Source: Paenibacillus illinoisensis NBRC 15959
Lineage (GTDB): Bacteria; Bacillota; Bacilli; Paenibacillales; Paenibacillaceae
Length of the DNA: 64,000 nt
Assembly (NCBI RefSeq): GCF_004000925.1
Contig: NZ_BIME01000003.1
Location: forward strand, 1 to 64,000
Direction: 5' to 3'
The notes beneath the pieces are model-generated. The model saw only the letters and a list, made by a program, of their open reading frames with translations. It searched no databases and was not told the DNA's origin. The number at the start of each line of letters is the position of its first letter. The first letter of the stretch is position 1. Positions 28,038 to 35,901 of this stretch are shown here, piece after piece. Position numbers and translations under genes: made by a program.

Positions 28038-29759
28038 TTATTGTGCGTCTACTCGCGACATTACTGTGGAAGCCAAACGTTCAATGCGGCCTTCCGCATC
28101 TTCCAAGCTCTCACCACGTACTGCGAAGTACACTTTGATCTTCGGCTCTGTACCGGAAGGACGCAGGCAGAACCATGATCCATCTGCCAAAATGAACTTC
28201 AGGACGTTTTCTTTTGGCAAGCCATCCAAACCAAGAGAGTAATCAAGCACATCTTGTACCGCGATACCCGCTACTTCTTGTGGCGGGTTCGAACGCCAAT
28301 CCGTCATTTTTGCCTGGATTTGCGCTACACCGTCCTTGCCTTTCAGCGTACGGGACTCCAGCTTCTCGAGGAAATACCCGAACTGGCGATAGAGCTCCTG
28401 CAGGACATCGTACAGCGTTTTACCTTGGTTTTTGTAATATGCAGCAGCTTCTGCAATAAGCATCGAAGCCAGGATGGCATCTTTGTCACGAGCATAGCTG
28501 CCTGCCAGGTAGCCATAACTCTCTTCATATCCGAACAAGAATGTATGACTGCCAGTTGCTTCGAACTGGTTCATTTTTTCACCGATATATTTAAAGCCTG
28601 TCAGCGTGTTCATCACTTCTGCACCGTAATGCTCAGCAATGACCGCGCCCATCTCGCTCGTTACAATCGTTTTGACGACTGCGCTGTTGCTTGGCAGCTT
28701 GCCTGTCTCTTGCAGTCGGCTCAGCACATAGTGCACCATGATCGCACCGGATTGGTTACCAGACAGTACGAAATACTTGCCATCATTGTCTTTTACAACT
28801 GCACCCATGCGGTCTGCATCCGGGTCCGTACCAATCAGAATGTCAGCACCTACGGATTCACCCAGTTTCATGGCAAGTGTAAATGCTTCGCGTTCTTCCG
28901 GGTTAGGAGACTTCACCGTGGAGAATTCAGCATCCGGCTGTTCCTGCTCTGCCACAACATGGACCTGCTCAAAACCGATCTGTTCCAACACACGACGAAC
29001 CGGAATGTTTCCTGTGCCATGCAGTGGCGTAAAGACGATTTTGAAGTCACGGCCTACGCCTGATTGAATCAGGTCACGACTCAGACTTACGCTGGCAACC
29101 GTATCAACAAATGCCTGATCTTCCTCTTCACCCAGCCATACCAGCAAGCCTTGCGCTTCAGCTTCTTCTTGAGTCAGCTTTTTCACATCGGCAAGGGAAG
29201 GAACTTCCTGAATGTACTGGATGACTTTCTCTGCTTCGTGCGGTACTAGTTGGCCACCTTCGTGGTTGTACACTTTGTATCCGTTATATTCCGGTGGGTT
29301 ATGACTTGCCGTTACCACAATACCGCCCGTTGCTTGCAAGTGACGCACACTGAAGGACAGCTGCGGCGTAGGGCGCAGAGATGTGAACAGCTTGGCTACA
29401 ATGCCGTTTCCGGCAAGAACCAACGCAGCATCCAGTGTAAATTCAGGCGAGTAGTGACGGGAGTCATGGGCAATGACTACAGAAGGTCTGCCTTCCTTGT
29501 CACCATGCTGCTCGAGCAGATAACGTGCAAAACCTTGAGTCGCCCGACCAACGGTGTACTTGTTCATCCGGTTGCTTCCGGCGCCAATGACCCCGCGCAA
29601 TCCACCTGTACCAAACTCCAGATTTCGATAGAAACGATCCTCCAGCTCTTTCGGCTGATCCTGCAAATCACGAAGCTCCTGTTTCGTCGCTTCATCAATC
29701 GAAGCATCCTCCAACCACTGCTGTAGCGTCTGTGCTGCTGTTTCGCTTAACTGTTCCAT
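28038..29759 (-). CDS. Phospho-sugar mutase (alpha-phosphoglucomutase type)
   Basis: Interconverts glucose-1-phosphate and glucose-6-phosphate (or the mannose equivalents), feeding UDP-glucose and wall glycan synthesis; cytoplasmic. Seen: 573 residues, the length of the B. subtilis PgcA type; LEFGTGGLRG; the active-site serine in TASHNPPEYNGYKVY (Ser about 152); the metal loop GTDPDADRMG; the sugar-binding GYEESYGYL; and the C-terminal phosphate site RPSGTEPKIKVYF. The frame is open to 29816, but the ATG at 29759 (MEQLSETAAQ) has AAGGGG nine bases upstream and is preferred. It stands alone with its own terminator. Confidence 0.94.
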   Translation of the reverse strand: MEQLSETAAQTLQQWLEDASIDEATKQELRDLQDQPKELEDRFYRNLEFGTGGLRGVIGAGSNRMNKYTVGRATQGFARYLLEQHGDKEGRPSVVIAHDSRHYSPEFTLDAALVLAGNGIVAKLFTSLRPTPQLSFSVRHLQATGGIVVTASHNPPEYNGYKVYNHEGGQLVPHEAEKVIQYIQEVPSLADVKKLTQEEAEAQGLLVWLGEEEDQAFVDTVASVSLSRDLIQSGVGRDFKIVFTPLHGTGNIPVRRVLEQIGFEQVHVVAEQEQPDAEFSTVKSPNPEEREAFTLAMKLGESVGADILIGTDPDADRMGAVVKDNDGKYFVLSGNQSGAIMVHYVLSRLQETGKLPSNSAVVKTIVTSEMGAVIAEHYGAEVMNTLTGFKYIGEKMNQFEATGSHTFLFGYEESYGYLAGSYARDKDAILASMLIAEAAAYYKNQGKTLYDVLQELYRQFGYFLEKLESRTLKGKDGVAQIQAKMTDWRSNPPQEVAGIAVQDVLDYSLGLDGLPKENVLKFILADGSWFCLRPSGTEPKIKVYFAVRGESLEDAEGRIERLASTVMSRVDAQ

Positions 29760-29872
29760 TCCTATAAACCCCTTCCGTCTATATAAATTCAATGGTTTGC
29801 TGAGCTGCTTCAGCATTTTGCATCAATCCGTTATATACACACTCTGACTGATGCAAATGCTCATGGTTGTAA

Positions 29873-30304
29873 TCAGCTTGGGTCAGACAGGGCAAACATG
29901 ATTTCGCCTTCAGCGACGACTTTGTCTTCCACACGGGCTGTCGCTTTGCCTTTACCGATCGAACCCTTCAGACGTGTAATTTCCACTTCCAGCATCAACG
30001 TATCTCCAGGCACAACTTGTCCACGGAATCGGAAATTATCCAGTCCCGCCAAAAAGCCGATTTTCCCTTTATTGCTCTCCACGTTAAGAATCGCTGCTGC
30101 GCCTACTTGAGCCAGTGCTTCGGTGATCAACACCCCAGGCATTACCGGATATTCCGGGAAATGACCGATGAAGAACGGTTCGTTAATCGTTACGTTCTTC
30201 AGACCAACGGCGCGTTTGCCATCCTCCATTTCTACAATCTTGTCCACCAGCAGAAATGGGGGACGGTGCGGGATAATGGCTTGAATCTGTTTGCTATCGA
30301 GCAC
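29873..30304 (-). CDS. fabZ: 3-hydroxyacyl-[acyl-carrier-protein] dehydratase FabZ
   Basis: Dehydrates beta-hydroxyacyl-ACP in fatty acid elongation. Seen: a single hot-dog fold of 143 residues; [14 protein letters not shown]; the active-site His in [11 protein letters not shown]; and the active-site Glu in [11 protein letters not shown]. The frame begins with an ATG at 30328, but GTG at 30304 lies eight bases after AAAGGAG and gives the family-typical start VLDSKQIQ; it is preferred. It is the last gene of the conserved mbl-flhO-flhP-fabZ order, though separated from the EpuA-like gene by a terminator and a repeat element. Confidence 0.96.
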   Translation of the reverse strand: MLDSKQIQAIIPHRPPFLLVDKIVEMEDGKRAVGLKNVTINEPFFIGHFPEYPVMPGVLITEALAQVGAAAILNVESNKGKIGFLAGLDNFRFRGQVVPGDTLMLEVEITRLKGSIGKGKATARVEDKVVAEGEIMFALSDPS

Positions 30305-30394
30305 AGTGTAATCTCCTTTCGGTGTCATTTATATGCGAATCATTCCCTACATAATTGCTTGTATGCGCGGTGGCCGTTACGGTTACGGATCGTT

Positions 30395-30510
30395 CTTCCG
30401 ATCGCTGTTGTCTCCAAATTTTCTCGATTCATTTTTTGAAGGTAAAAATTTGGAGACAAAGGCGAACGCTTTGCTTCTTCAGAATCGATTCCGTCCCCTC
30501 CACACGTCGC
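30395..30510 (+). repeat. Palindromic intergenic repeat, copy B (divergent)
   Basis: Shares CTTCCGATCGCTG and AAAGGCGAACGCTT with the other copies. The arms TTGTCTCCAAATTTT (30408-30422) and AAAATTTGGAGACAA (30445-30459) form a perfect 15-bp stem although their sequence differs from copies A and D. The central hairpin is TTCA/TGAA (30428-30440). The ends are uncertain. Confidence 0.7.
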
Positions 30511-30587
30511 TAAAACAAAACCATTATGCTAAATGTATTACATATAAATGTGGTTATTTTTATTTGGTATGAAAAACGCATTTTCGG

Positions 30588-30695
30588 TTAACACTACTAA
30601 TATCCTTCATGACTGCAGTAGTGAAGGTTGAGATAAGGGGTCTCTCTTCGCGATGACATTCGTCTTTCGCAGGGGAGGCCTCTTTTGACGTCAAA
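30588..30695. repeat. Cluster of overlapping inverted repeats
   Basis: CACTACT/AGTAGTG and CCTTCA/TGAAGG share one right-hand segment and so cannot both form at once. Beyond them, GGGGTCTCTC pairs with GGGAGGCCTC using G-U pairs when read on the plus strand, with an inner GCGA/TCGC stem and a following TTTT. Function unknown. Confidence 0.4.
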
Positions 30696-30719
30696 CGTCA
30701 TCCATCATTATACTGTTTT

Positions 30720-30759
30720 CAACGCGAAAAAGAAAACTCCTGCCTGCGCAGGAGTTTTC
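30720..30759 (-). terminator. Intrinsic terminator of the mbl-flhO-flhP-epuA unit
   Basis: 12-bp perfect stem GAAAACTCCTGC/GCAGGAGTTTTC (30748-30759 / 30732-30743), 4-nt loop, then TTTTTCG on the minus strand, 13 bp after the stop at 30772. Confidence 0.93.
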
Positions 30760-30771
30760 GCTATTTCACGA

Positions 30772-30999
30772 TCATGAAGCGAACACCAGATCATATACAT
30801 GTTTCCAGGTACTCCACTGGAACACGGAGCCAATATCCTGTTTGCCCAGTACCACATAACCAGCGACCATGCCGCCAGCGAGGGCAAGAACAAGCAAGAC
30901 CGGGATCAGGAACCATCTGGCAACGCGCCATCCACTCTTTTTCTTCTTCTTGACTTCCTTCTTCTCCGGCTTGCTGTTCTGCTTCTGTGTATCTGTCAT
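30772..30999 (-). CDS. EpuA-like small membrane protein (often named 'RNA polymerase subunit beta' in databases)
   Basis: Seen: 75 residues; a very basic N-terminus (KKEVKKKKKSGWR); one membrane segment (about 28-50); and a short outer tail ending GSVFQWSTWKHVYDLVFAS. This architecture and the flhP-adjacent position match the EpuA family (PF11772). Many genomes label it a DNA-directed RNA polymerase subunit beta, which the sequence does not support as a polymerase part. ATG at 30999 has AAAGGTG six bases upstream; a GTG at 31008 lies inside that Shine-Dalgarno and is rejected as start. It starts 12 nt after the flhP stop, so it is in the same operon. Confidence 0.85.
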   Translation of the reverse strand: MTDTQKQNSKPEKKEVKKKKKSGWRVARWFLIPVLLVLALAGGMVAGYVVLGKQDIGSVFQWSTWKHVYDLVFAS

Positions 31000-31010
31000 C
31001 GCATTCACCT

Positions 31011-31850
31011 TTATGCTCTTATAGTGTTGGCAAGACCTGCCATCGAATCACTTGATGTCAGTGCACGTGCTGCCAGCTGATAGGTCCGCTGTCCTTGCAT
31101 CAATAGTGCCATCTCCTGTGTCAGATCCACGTTGGATTGCTCCAGATAGCCCGCACGAATCGTAGCTACTGCATCACGTGTAGCCGCATTAGCGCCAAAC
31201 ACATCATTCTCGGTCAAGCCGGCATCCAGACCAAACAGATTATCTGCGTATTGCACAAGTCCTTCCGGACGTTCGATGTCTACAAGCTGCAGCTGGGCTC
31301 CAATCGTTGCATTGGCTTCATTCCCGCGACGAATCAATAGGTTACCCTTCTCGTCGAAGGCCACTTTACTATTGTTCGGAGCCGTGATCCGGTTACCTTG
31401 ACGATCCAGCGCGAAGTAGCCTTCCCCATTAACCAGCACCATCATCTGAGGTGCATTGGGGTTCGGGTTAGGTGTTGGATCAGGGACAAAATGGAATGCT
31501 CCCTGACGTGTCCACATTTTCTGACCATTCGCTTCAACCGCAAACATCGCGTTGCCTTCGATTGCCAAATCCGTTGGACTGCCTGTCTCATTCAGTGTCC
31601 CCTGAGACATATCCTTCGTCACACTCGTCAAACGGGCACCAAATCCCAGATTATATCCCATTGGGGTGGAACGTCCATCGAGCTTATACTTGTCCGGTTG
31701 CTGCTGCACCCGGGTCAGTACATCCTCGAACGCCGCCTGCTTGCTTTTATAGCCTGCCGTATTCACGTTGGCAATATTATCGGAAATGACATCCAGACGT
31801 TGCTGTATCGCGGTCATCGAGACCTTCGCACTAATCATGGAATTATTCAT
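31011..31850 (-). CDS. flhP: Flagellar hook-basal body protein FlhP
   Basis: Rod protein of the flagellar basal body (FlgG/FlgF-like). Seen: 279 residues; the N-terminal flagellar rod motif (AIQQRLDVISDNIANVNTAG); a central D1 domain (LAIEGNAMFAVEANGQ, TRQGAFHFVPD); and a C-terminal flg_bbr_C helix (YLEQSNVDLTQEMALLMQGQ). It lacks a signal peptide, as expected for export by the flagellar type III system. It lies 30 bp after flhO; the order mbl-flhO-flhP matches B. subtilis. The ATG has AGAGG at about twelve bases. Confidence 0.94.
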   Translation of the reverse strand: MNNSMISAKVSMTAIQQRLDVISDNIANVNTAGYKSKQAAFEDVLTRVQQQPDKYKLDGRSTPMGYNLGFGARLTSVTKDMSQGTLNETGSPTDLAIEGNAMFAVEANGQKMWTRQGAFHFVPDPTPNPNPNAPQMMVLVNGEGYFALDRQGNRITAPNNSKVAFDEKGNLLIRRGNEANATIGAQLQLVDIERPEGLVQYADNLFGLDAGLTENDVFGANAATRDAVATIRAGYLEQSNVDLTQEMALLMQGQRTYQLAARALTSSDSMAGLANTIRA

Positions 31851-31880
31851 TTAGTAATTCATCCTCTCTATTGCCGCGCG

Positions 31881-32765
31881 TTATACACGACCTACATCAT
31901 TGACAGCTTTGTCCAAACTTCGATCATAGAACTGCACAACCTTCTGATTCGCTTCATACGCACGATAAGCGGCATTCATATCCACCGTAGCTTGGGAAGC
32001 ATCGACATTCGATCCTTCCAAGTAGCCCTGACGGATCTGCACATTATCTCCCGCAGCCATCATTCGCGCTGTAGCACCTTCCTGGTCATACAGACTAAAA
32101 TTACCGTCACCCTGACGAACCAGTTGGTTAGGCTGATCAATGACGCTGATTCCAAGCGTAACCCCCGTAGGTGCACCCGTGACTGCATCCACAAGACGGC
32201 CTTGCTCATCCACTTTAAATTGGTCCACTGAGCCTGTCAACACAACGGGCTGTCCATTATTATCCAGAACCTGAGCTCCCGTTGAGCTTAATAGTTCTCC
32301 TGTTCCGGTAACCTGGAAGTGGCCATCACGTGTATATCTTGTATTGCCTTCCGCATCTCGCACCGTAAAATACGCTTGAGGCTGATAGATCACCGTGCCA
32401 TCAGCTCGTACAAATTTGCCTGAACCGTCAAAGGCGACAGGTTGTCCCGTCTGCGGATCATTTAAGGACAGATTGGACGAGATGGCAAAATCACTCTTTT
32501 GACCACTCTCCATAATCGCTCCCTGCAAATTCATGGACAAGCTCTCTTCCGCGAACACCCCTGTGTTCAGCCTGCCCAGCCGCTTCGTCGGAACATTGGC
32601 ATCTCCACCGACCAACGTAATGAGCATTTCCGGGAAGGAACGGCTTACGCTGTTCACCTGTTTATATCCCGTCGTGTTCGCATTAACAATATTTTGAGTC
32701 GCTGTGTCATGGCGGCGTTGCTGCGTAATCATTCCCGCGGTAGCGGTGTACAAACCTCTTAGCAT
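31881..32765 (-). CDS. flhO: Flagellar hook-basal body protein FlhO
   Basis: Second distal/proximal rod protein paralogous to FlhP. Seen: 294 residues; N-terminal LRGLYTATAGMITQQRRHD followed by NIVNANTTGYK; a central domain (TRDGHFQVTGTGELLSSTG); and a C-terminal YLEGSNVDASQATVDM with a helical end. Start ATG at 32765 with AGGGG upstream. It follows mbl with 102 bp between them and precedes flhP by 30 bp. Confidence 0.94.
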   Translation of the reverse strand: MLRGLYTATAGMITQQRRHDTATQNIVNANTTGYKQVNSVSRSFPEMLITLVGGDANVPTKRLGRLNTGVFAEESLSMNLQGAIMESGQKSDFAISSNLSLNDPQTGQPVAFDGSGKFVRADGTVIYQPQAYFTVRDAEGNTRYTRDGHFQVTGTGELLSSTGAQVLDNNGQPVVLTGSVDQFKVDEQGRLVDAVTGAPTGVTLGISVIDQPNQLVRQGDGNFSLYDQEGATARMMAAGDNVQIRQGYLEGSNVDASQATVDMNAAYRAYEANQKVVQFYDRSLDKAVNDVGRV

Positions 32766-32867
32766 GAATTAACCCCTCTCCTCAAGCGCTTGTCCTGCAC
32801 TGCAGGATCAATGCTTGTCCGTTCTATTGCCGAGCATAGGCAAACCTTTGATACTTATATCGGCAGA

Positions 32868-33866
32868 TCAGAACTTTTTCTTAACCACTTGATCCAAATT
32901 ATTGAGCATAATGCCTGTCCCTTTTACGACACAATGCATCGGATCCTCTGCAACCCATACCGGTACATGCAGTTCATTGGACAAAAGCTCGTCCAGCCCA
33001 TTAAGCAAAGCGCCTCCTCCTGTCAACACAACACCCCGGTCAATAATATCCGCCGACAGCTCTGGTGGCGTCCGCTCCAATACCGATTTGGCTGCAACGA
33101 TAATGGATTGCACGGAATCCCATAGCGCTTCCTGTACTTCACTTCCCGACACCGTTACCGTAACAGGCAATCCGGATACCATATCCCGTCCGCGAATGTC
33201 CATCTCGGTTTGGCGTCCAGCCGGGTTTACGGAACCAATTGCAATCTTCAGATCCTCGGCAGTGCGTTCACCGATCATGAGTTTGTACTTGGCTTTGATA
33301 AACTTGATAATCGCTTCGTCGAACTTGTCCCCTGCGACTTTAATAGAAGAGGCGGTGACTACGTCGCCCATAGACAGGACTGCAACGTCAGTCGTTCCGC
33401 CGCCGATATCCACGACCATATTGCCGCTCGGCTGAAAAATATCCATTCCTGCACCAATGGCTGCCGCTTTTGGCTCTTCTTCCAAAAATACTTCTTTGGC
33501 ACCGCTGCGCTCCGCAGCTTCACGGATCGCCTTCTGCTCTACGGAAGTAATATTCGTCGGTGCACAGATTAGAATACGCGGGTGGCTGTACCAGCTTCTC
33601 GCCCCCACACGATTAATAAAATGTCTGAGCATCGCTTCCGTAATTTCGAAGTCCGCAATAACGCCGTCACGCAGCGGTCGGATGGCAACAATGTTACCCG
33701 GAGTACGCCCCACCATACGACGCGCTTCTTCCCCAACAGCAAGGACCCGCTTCGTATCGCTTTCAATGGTCACGACGGAAGGTTCATCGAGGACAACCCC
33801 ACTTCCTTTCACGTGAATAAGCACGTTCGCCGTGCCAAGATCAATACCGATATCCTTGCTTAACAT
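32868..33866 (-). CDS. mbl: MreB-like actin homologue Mbl
   Basis: Cytoskeletal ATPase that positions lateral cell wall synthesis. Seen: 332 residues; the phosphate-1 motif DIGIDLGTANVLI; the membrane/polymer core RPLRDGVIADFE; the phosphate-2 motif DIGGGTTDVAVLS; and the adenosine motif VLTGGGALLNGLDELL. The position directly downstream of spoIIID and upstream of flhO is that of B. subtilis mbl rather than mreB. ATG at 33866 has GGGGG upstream. The 218 bp between spoIIID and mbl contain no clear terminator, and I could not fix a promoter there. Confidence 0.97.
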   Translation of the reverse strand: MLSKDIGIDLGTANVLIHVKGSGVVLDEPSVVTIESDTKRVLAVGEEARRMVGRTPGNIVAIRPLRDGVIADFEITEAMLRHFINRVGARSWYSHPRILICAPTNITSVEQKAIREAAERSGAKEVFLEEEPKAAAIGAGMDIFQPSGNMVVDIGGGTTDVAVLSMGDVVTASSIKVAGDKFDEAIIKFIKAKYKLMIGERTAEDLKIAIGSVNPAGRQTEMDIRGRDMVSGLPVTVTVSGSEVQEALWDSVQSIIVAAKSVLERTPPELSADIIDRGVVLTGGGALLNGLDELLSNELHVPVWVAEDPMHCVVKGTGIMLNNLDQVVKKKF

Positions 33867-34084
33867 AAAAGAGCCCCCAAAGTGATATTATTTGGTCAGC
33901 GTATCCTGTGAAAAAGAGTCCCTTATCACGTCACCGCTCGTTCGACAAAGTGCAACATATATATGTAAAAATCGGGCTGATAAGATGTCATAATTCGATC
34001 CTGTACCAGCTTTTAACATATCATACTTCAGGGGAGGGATTCAATCCATGTGTGAGCTTTTTGGCCTACGTCTTTTCGCGATGG

Positions 34085-34372
34085 TTACGATTTAGCGGAA
34101 GCCAGTACTTCACGCTTTTTGCCGCTTGTTTTTTTGTATTTGATTTTGGTCGCTTCGCCGCCCCGCAAGTGGCGGATGGACTTGTGGTACTCCAGGATAT
34201 GTTTCACCTGGTCAGCAAGATCAGGGTTGATTTCCGGCAGACGCTCCGTCAGGTCCTTATGCACCGTACTCTTTGACACGCCGAACTCTTTGGCAATGGT
34301 ACGGACCGTATTCCTCGTCTCGACAATGCAGCGACCTATTTTTATGGTCCGTTCCTTGATGTAATCGTGCAC
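34085..34372 (-). CDS. spoIIID: Sporulation transcriptional regulator SpoIIID
   Basis: Small DNA-binding regulator that modulates sigma-E and sigma-K genes in the mother cell. Seen: 95 residues; a helix-turn-helix (TVRTIAKEFGVSKSTVHKDL) and a basic C-terminal tail (KIKYKKTSGKKREVL), both typical of SpoIIID. GTG at 34372 is preceded by GGGAGG at seven bases. A strong sigma-E-type promoter lies just upstream (34408-34435), matching its known sigma-E control. Confidence 0.97.
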   Translation of the reverse strand: MHDYIKERTIKIGRCIVETRNTVRTIAKEFGVSKSTVHKDLTERLPEINPDLADQVKHILEYHKSIRHLRGGEATKIKYKKTSGKKREVLASAKS

Positions 34373-34407
34373 GCTCCCGCCTCCCTACTGTGTGGATAGT
34401 TTGGTAC

Positions 34408-34435
34408 ATTATATGAGGAGCATGCCTATATATTC
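34408..34435 (-). promoter_or_regulatory. Predicted sigma-E promoter of spoIIID
   Basis: -10 CATATAAT (34408-34415) fits the sigma-E consensus; -35-like GAATATA (34429-34435) is 13 bp upstream. The predicted start of transcription is about 30 nt before the GTG. Confidence 0.7.
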
Positions 34436-34488
34436 GCGGTTTAGAGGTGTGACAAGCTTCGGAGGTCCCAATAATTTCTGAAAAGCAC

Positions 34489-34516
34489 AAAAAAAGCAGA
34501 GGGAATTTCCCTCTGC
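34489..34516 (-). terminator. Intrinsic terminator of spoIIQ
   Basis: 10-bp perfect arms (GCAGAGGGAA/TTCCCTCTGC, 34496-34516) around one base, followed by seven T on the minus strand, about 27 bp after the stop at 34543. Confidence 0.92.
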
Positions 34517-34542
34517 CCTTTTCATTCTGCGTTAAAAATCAT

Positions 34543-35277
34543 TTATTTTTCCGGAAGATATCCTTGCGGGTTAACCGGTTGACCGTCTTCGTATACTTCG
34601 AAGTGCAGGTGGTTGCCGAGCGTTTTTTCCAGTTCATTTACGCCAGCGGATGCAATTGCATCTCCCTGTTTCACTTCATCATCCTGTTTCACTTTGACGT
34701 CAGACAGGCTTTGGTATACGGTTTTGAGGTTATCACTGTGTGTGATTTCCACAACTTGACCCGTCAGCGGATTTTGCTCCACCCGTGTCACTTTACCGCC
34801 GAGTGCTGCTTTTACTTCAAATGATTTGTTATCCCCACGCGCCAGGTCTACGCCTGTGTTCGGAATAAACGTATCGTTGTACTGCACCATTGCGGCTTCA
34901 TGTTCTTCGGTAGAGCCTTCGTTCTCATAGAACGGTTTAACAACAGAGATTTCCGACGGACTTGCTACTGGCCATGCAAAACTTTCCGACTGGGCGACAA
35001 CTTCCACACTTTCTTCTCCACCAACTGCTGTTTCTTCTGTACCCGATGCTCCCGTTTCTACTACTCCACTAGCAGGATCGGAGTTCAGCGTTTTCTCGCC
35101 TGTACCCTGATAGACCCACACTAATGTTAGTATAATGCCTGCTGCTGCGATGTAGGCTGCCGGGAAGACCCAACGTTTGGACATTGCTCTTTTCCATGAA
35201 GAGGGCTGGCTGGCCGGTACTCCTTGAGTTGTTTTAGGAGTTTCTTCTTGGACTGTTTTTTTGTTTTGTTCATTCAT
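34543..35277 (-). CDS. spoIIQ: SpoIIQ-type LytM/M23 domain protein
   Basis: Forespore membrane protein that pairs with SpoIIIAH across the intermembrane space in B. subtilis. Seen: 244 residues; a basic cytoplasmic N-terminus; one membrane segment (about 36-54); a Glu/Val-rich linker; and a LytM domain (about 125-240). The first zinc ligand is not His: the usual H.G.D motif reads NTGVD. The C-terminal HLH (NHLHFEV) is kept. B. subtilis SpoIIQ is likewise catalytically degenerate, so loss of peptidase activity is likely. The frame is open to 35313, but the ATG at 35277 has GAGGTGATC eight bases upstream and is preferred. A sigma-F-like promoter lies upstream. Confidence 0.93.
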   Translation of the reverse strand: MNEQNKKTVQEETPKTTQGVPASQPSSWKRAMSKRWVFPAAYIAAAGIILTLVWVYQGTGEKTLNSDPASGVVETGASGTEETAVGGEESVEVVAQSESFAWPVASPSEISVVKPFYENEGSTEEHEAAMVQYNDTFIPNTGVDLARGDNKSFEVKAALGGKVTRVEQNPLTGQVVEITHSDNLKTVYQSLSDVKVKQDDEVKQGDAIASAGVNELEKTLGNHLHFEVYEDGQPVNPQGYLPEK

Positions 35278-35297
35278 CTTGATCACCTCAGTAACAA

Positions 35298-35324
35298 GTG
35301 TTACCGGGTGCAACTCTTTTATAC
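35298..35324 (-). promoter_or_regulatory. Predicted sigma-F promoter of spoIIQ
   Basis: -35 GTATA (35320-35324), 14-bp spacer, -10 GGTAACAC (35298-35305), 7 of 8 to the sigma-F pattern GGNAANHT. It agrees with the known sigma-F control of spoIIQ. Confidence 0.6.
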
Positions 35325-35901
35325 ACGCGCGACTCTAATTTTTTTCACGGAGGTTTCAGAGACTGCTATATATGTGGATGAGTGGTTAGTGCGTGCGCCG
35401 CTTCGGTGCCAGAAAACCTTTCGACCGCTGTTACTCCCGGATTTCTTCTATCACCTTCTTCAAAGGGAGAAATCCAGGAGTAAAGGCAAGCTTATGCTTC
35501 CGAAGCAGCTTTCTTTCAGAAAGCTTTTAGCTTCGCTTCTACAGGTCTTTTCTGTCCCTGCGCTCCCCGTACACTCTCACTTTCCGTATATATAGCTAAA
35601 TTCTGAAAGCTCCGGAATGGGCGGTGTTTAGAGTGTGATTGGCTTTAATAGCCAATCTTAATGAAATATAGTGAACCTTTTTGAGATAGAATTCTATGAT
35701 GTTGGCACTCATGTTTGATGTCGTAGCGTAGCATTTTAATTGGTTCAGAGGGGTAGCACTCTTTGCTTGCTCGCGTCCTCATTCTATATATGGGTAGCTT
35801 GCTGAATGTTTAGCCATTTATTAAGTTTGGTTCAGATGAGGCGGGGTATGATTGAATGGCTCAATTATTAAATTGCTGTTGTACAAATAATGTTCATGGC
35901 G
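35325..35901. other. Intergenic region between spoIID and spoIIQ
   Basis: No gene. It contains a composite palindromic repeat (35365-35596) and a perfect 8-bp hairpin GATTGGCT/AGCCAATC (35637-35657) without a T run. The remaining AT-rich sequence to the spoIID stop shows nothing I can support. Confidence 0.6.
35365..35596 (+). repeat. Palindromic intergenic repeat, copy C (long form)
   Basis: About 232 bp, bounded by inverted GCTATATAT and ATATATAGC. The core arms TTACTCCCGGATTTC (35431-35445) and GAAATCCAGGAGTAA (35469-35483) pair at 14 of 15, with a central CCTT/AAGG hairpin. The flanks CTTTCGACCGCTG and AAAGGCAAGC match the other copies. Compared with copies A and D it has about 35 extra bp after the right arm. 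Confidence 0.7.

Larger units (their letters stand above)
30305..30771. other. Intergenic region between the EpuA-like gene and fabZ
   Basis: No gene. It holds a perfect terminator (30720-30759), an inverted-repeat-rich stretch (30588-30695) and a palindromic repeat copy (about 30395-30510). I found no convincing promoter for fabZ. Confidence 0.6.

Noticed and set aside
28214..29063. Long plus-strand frames opposite the phospho-sugar mutase gene
   Set aside because: These are antisense shadows of a well-conserved gene, with no supporting start signals.
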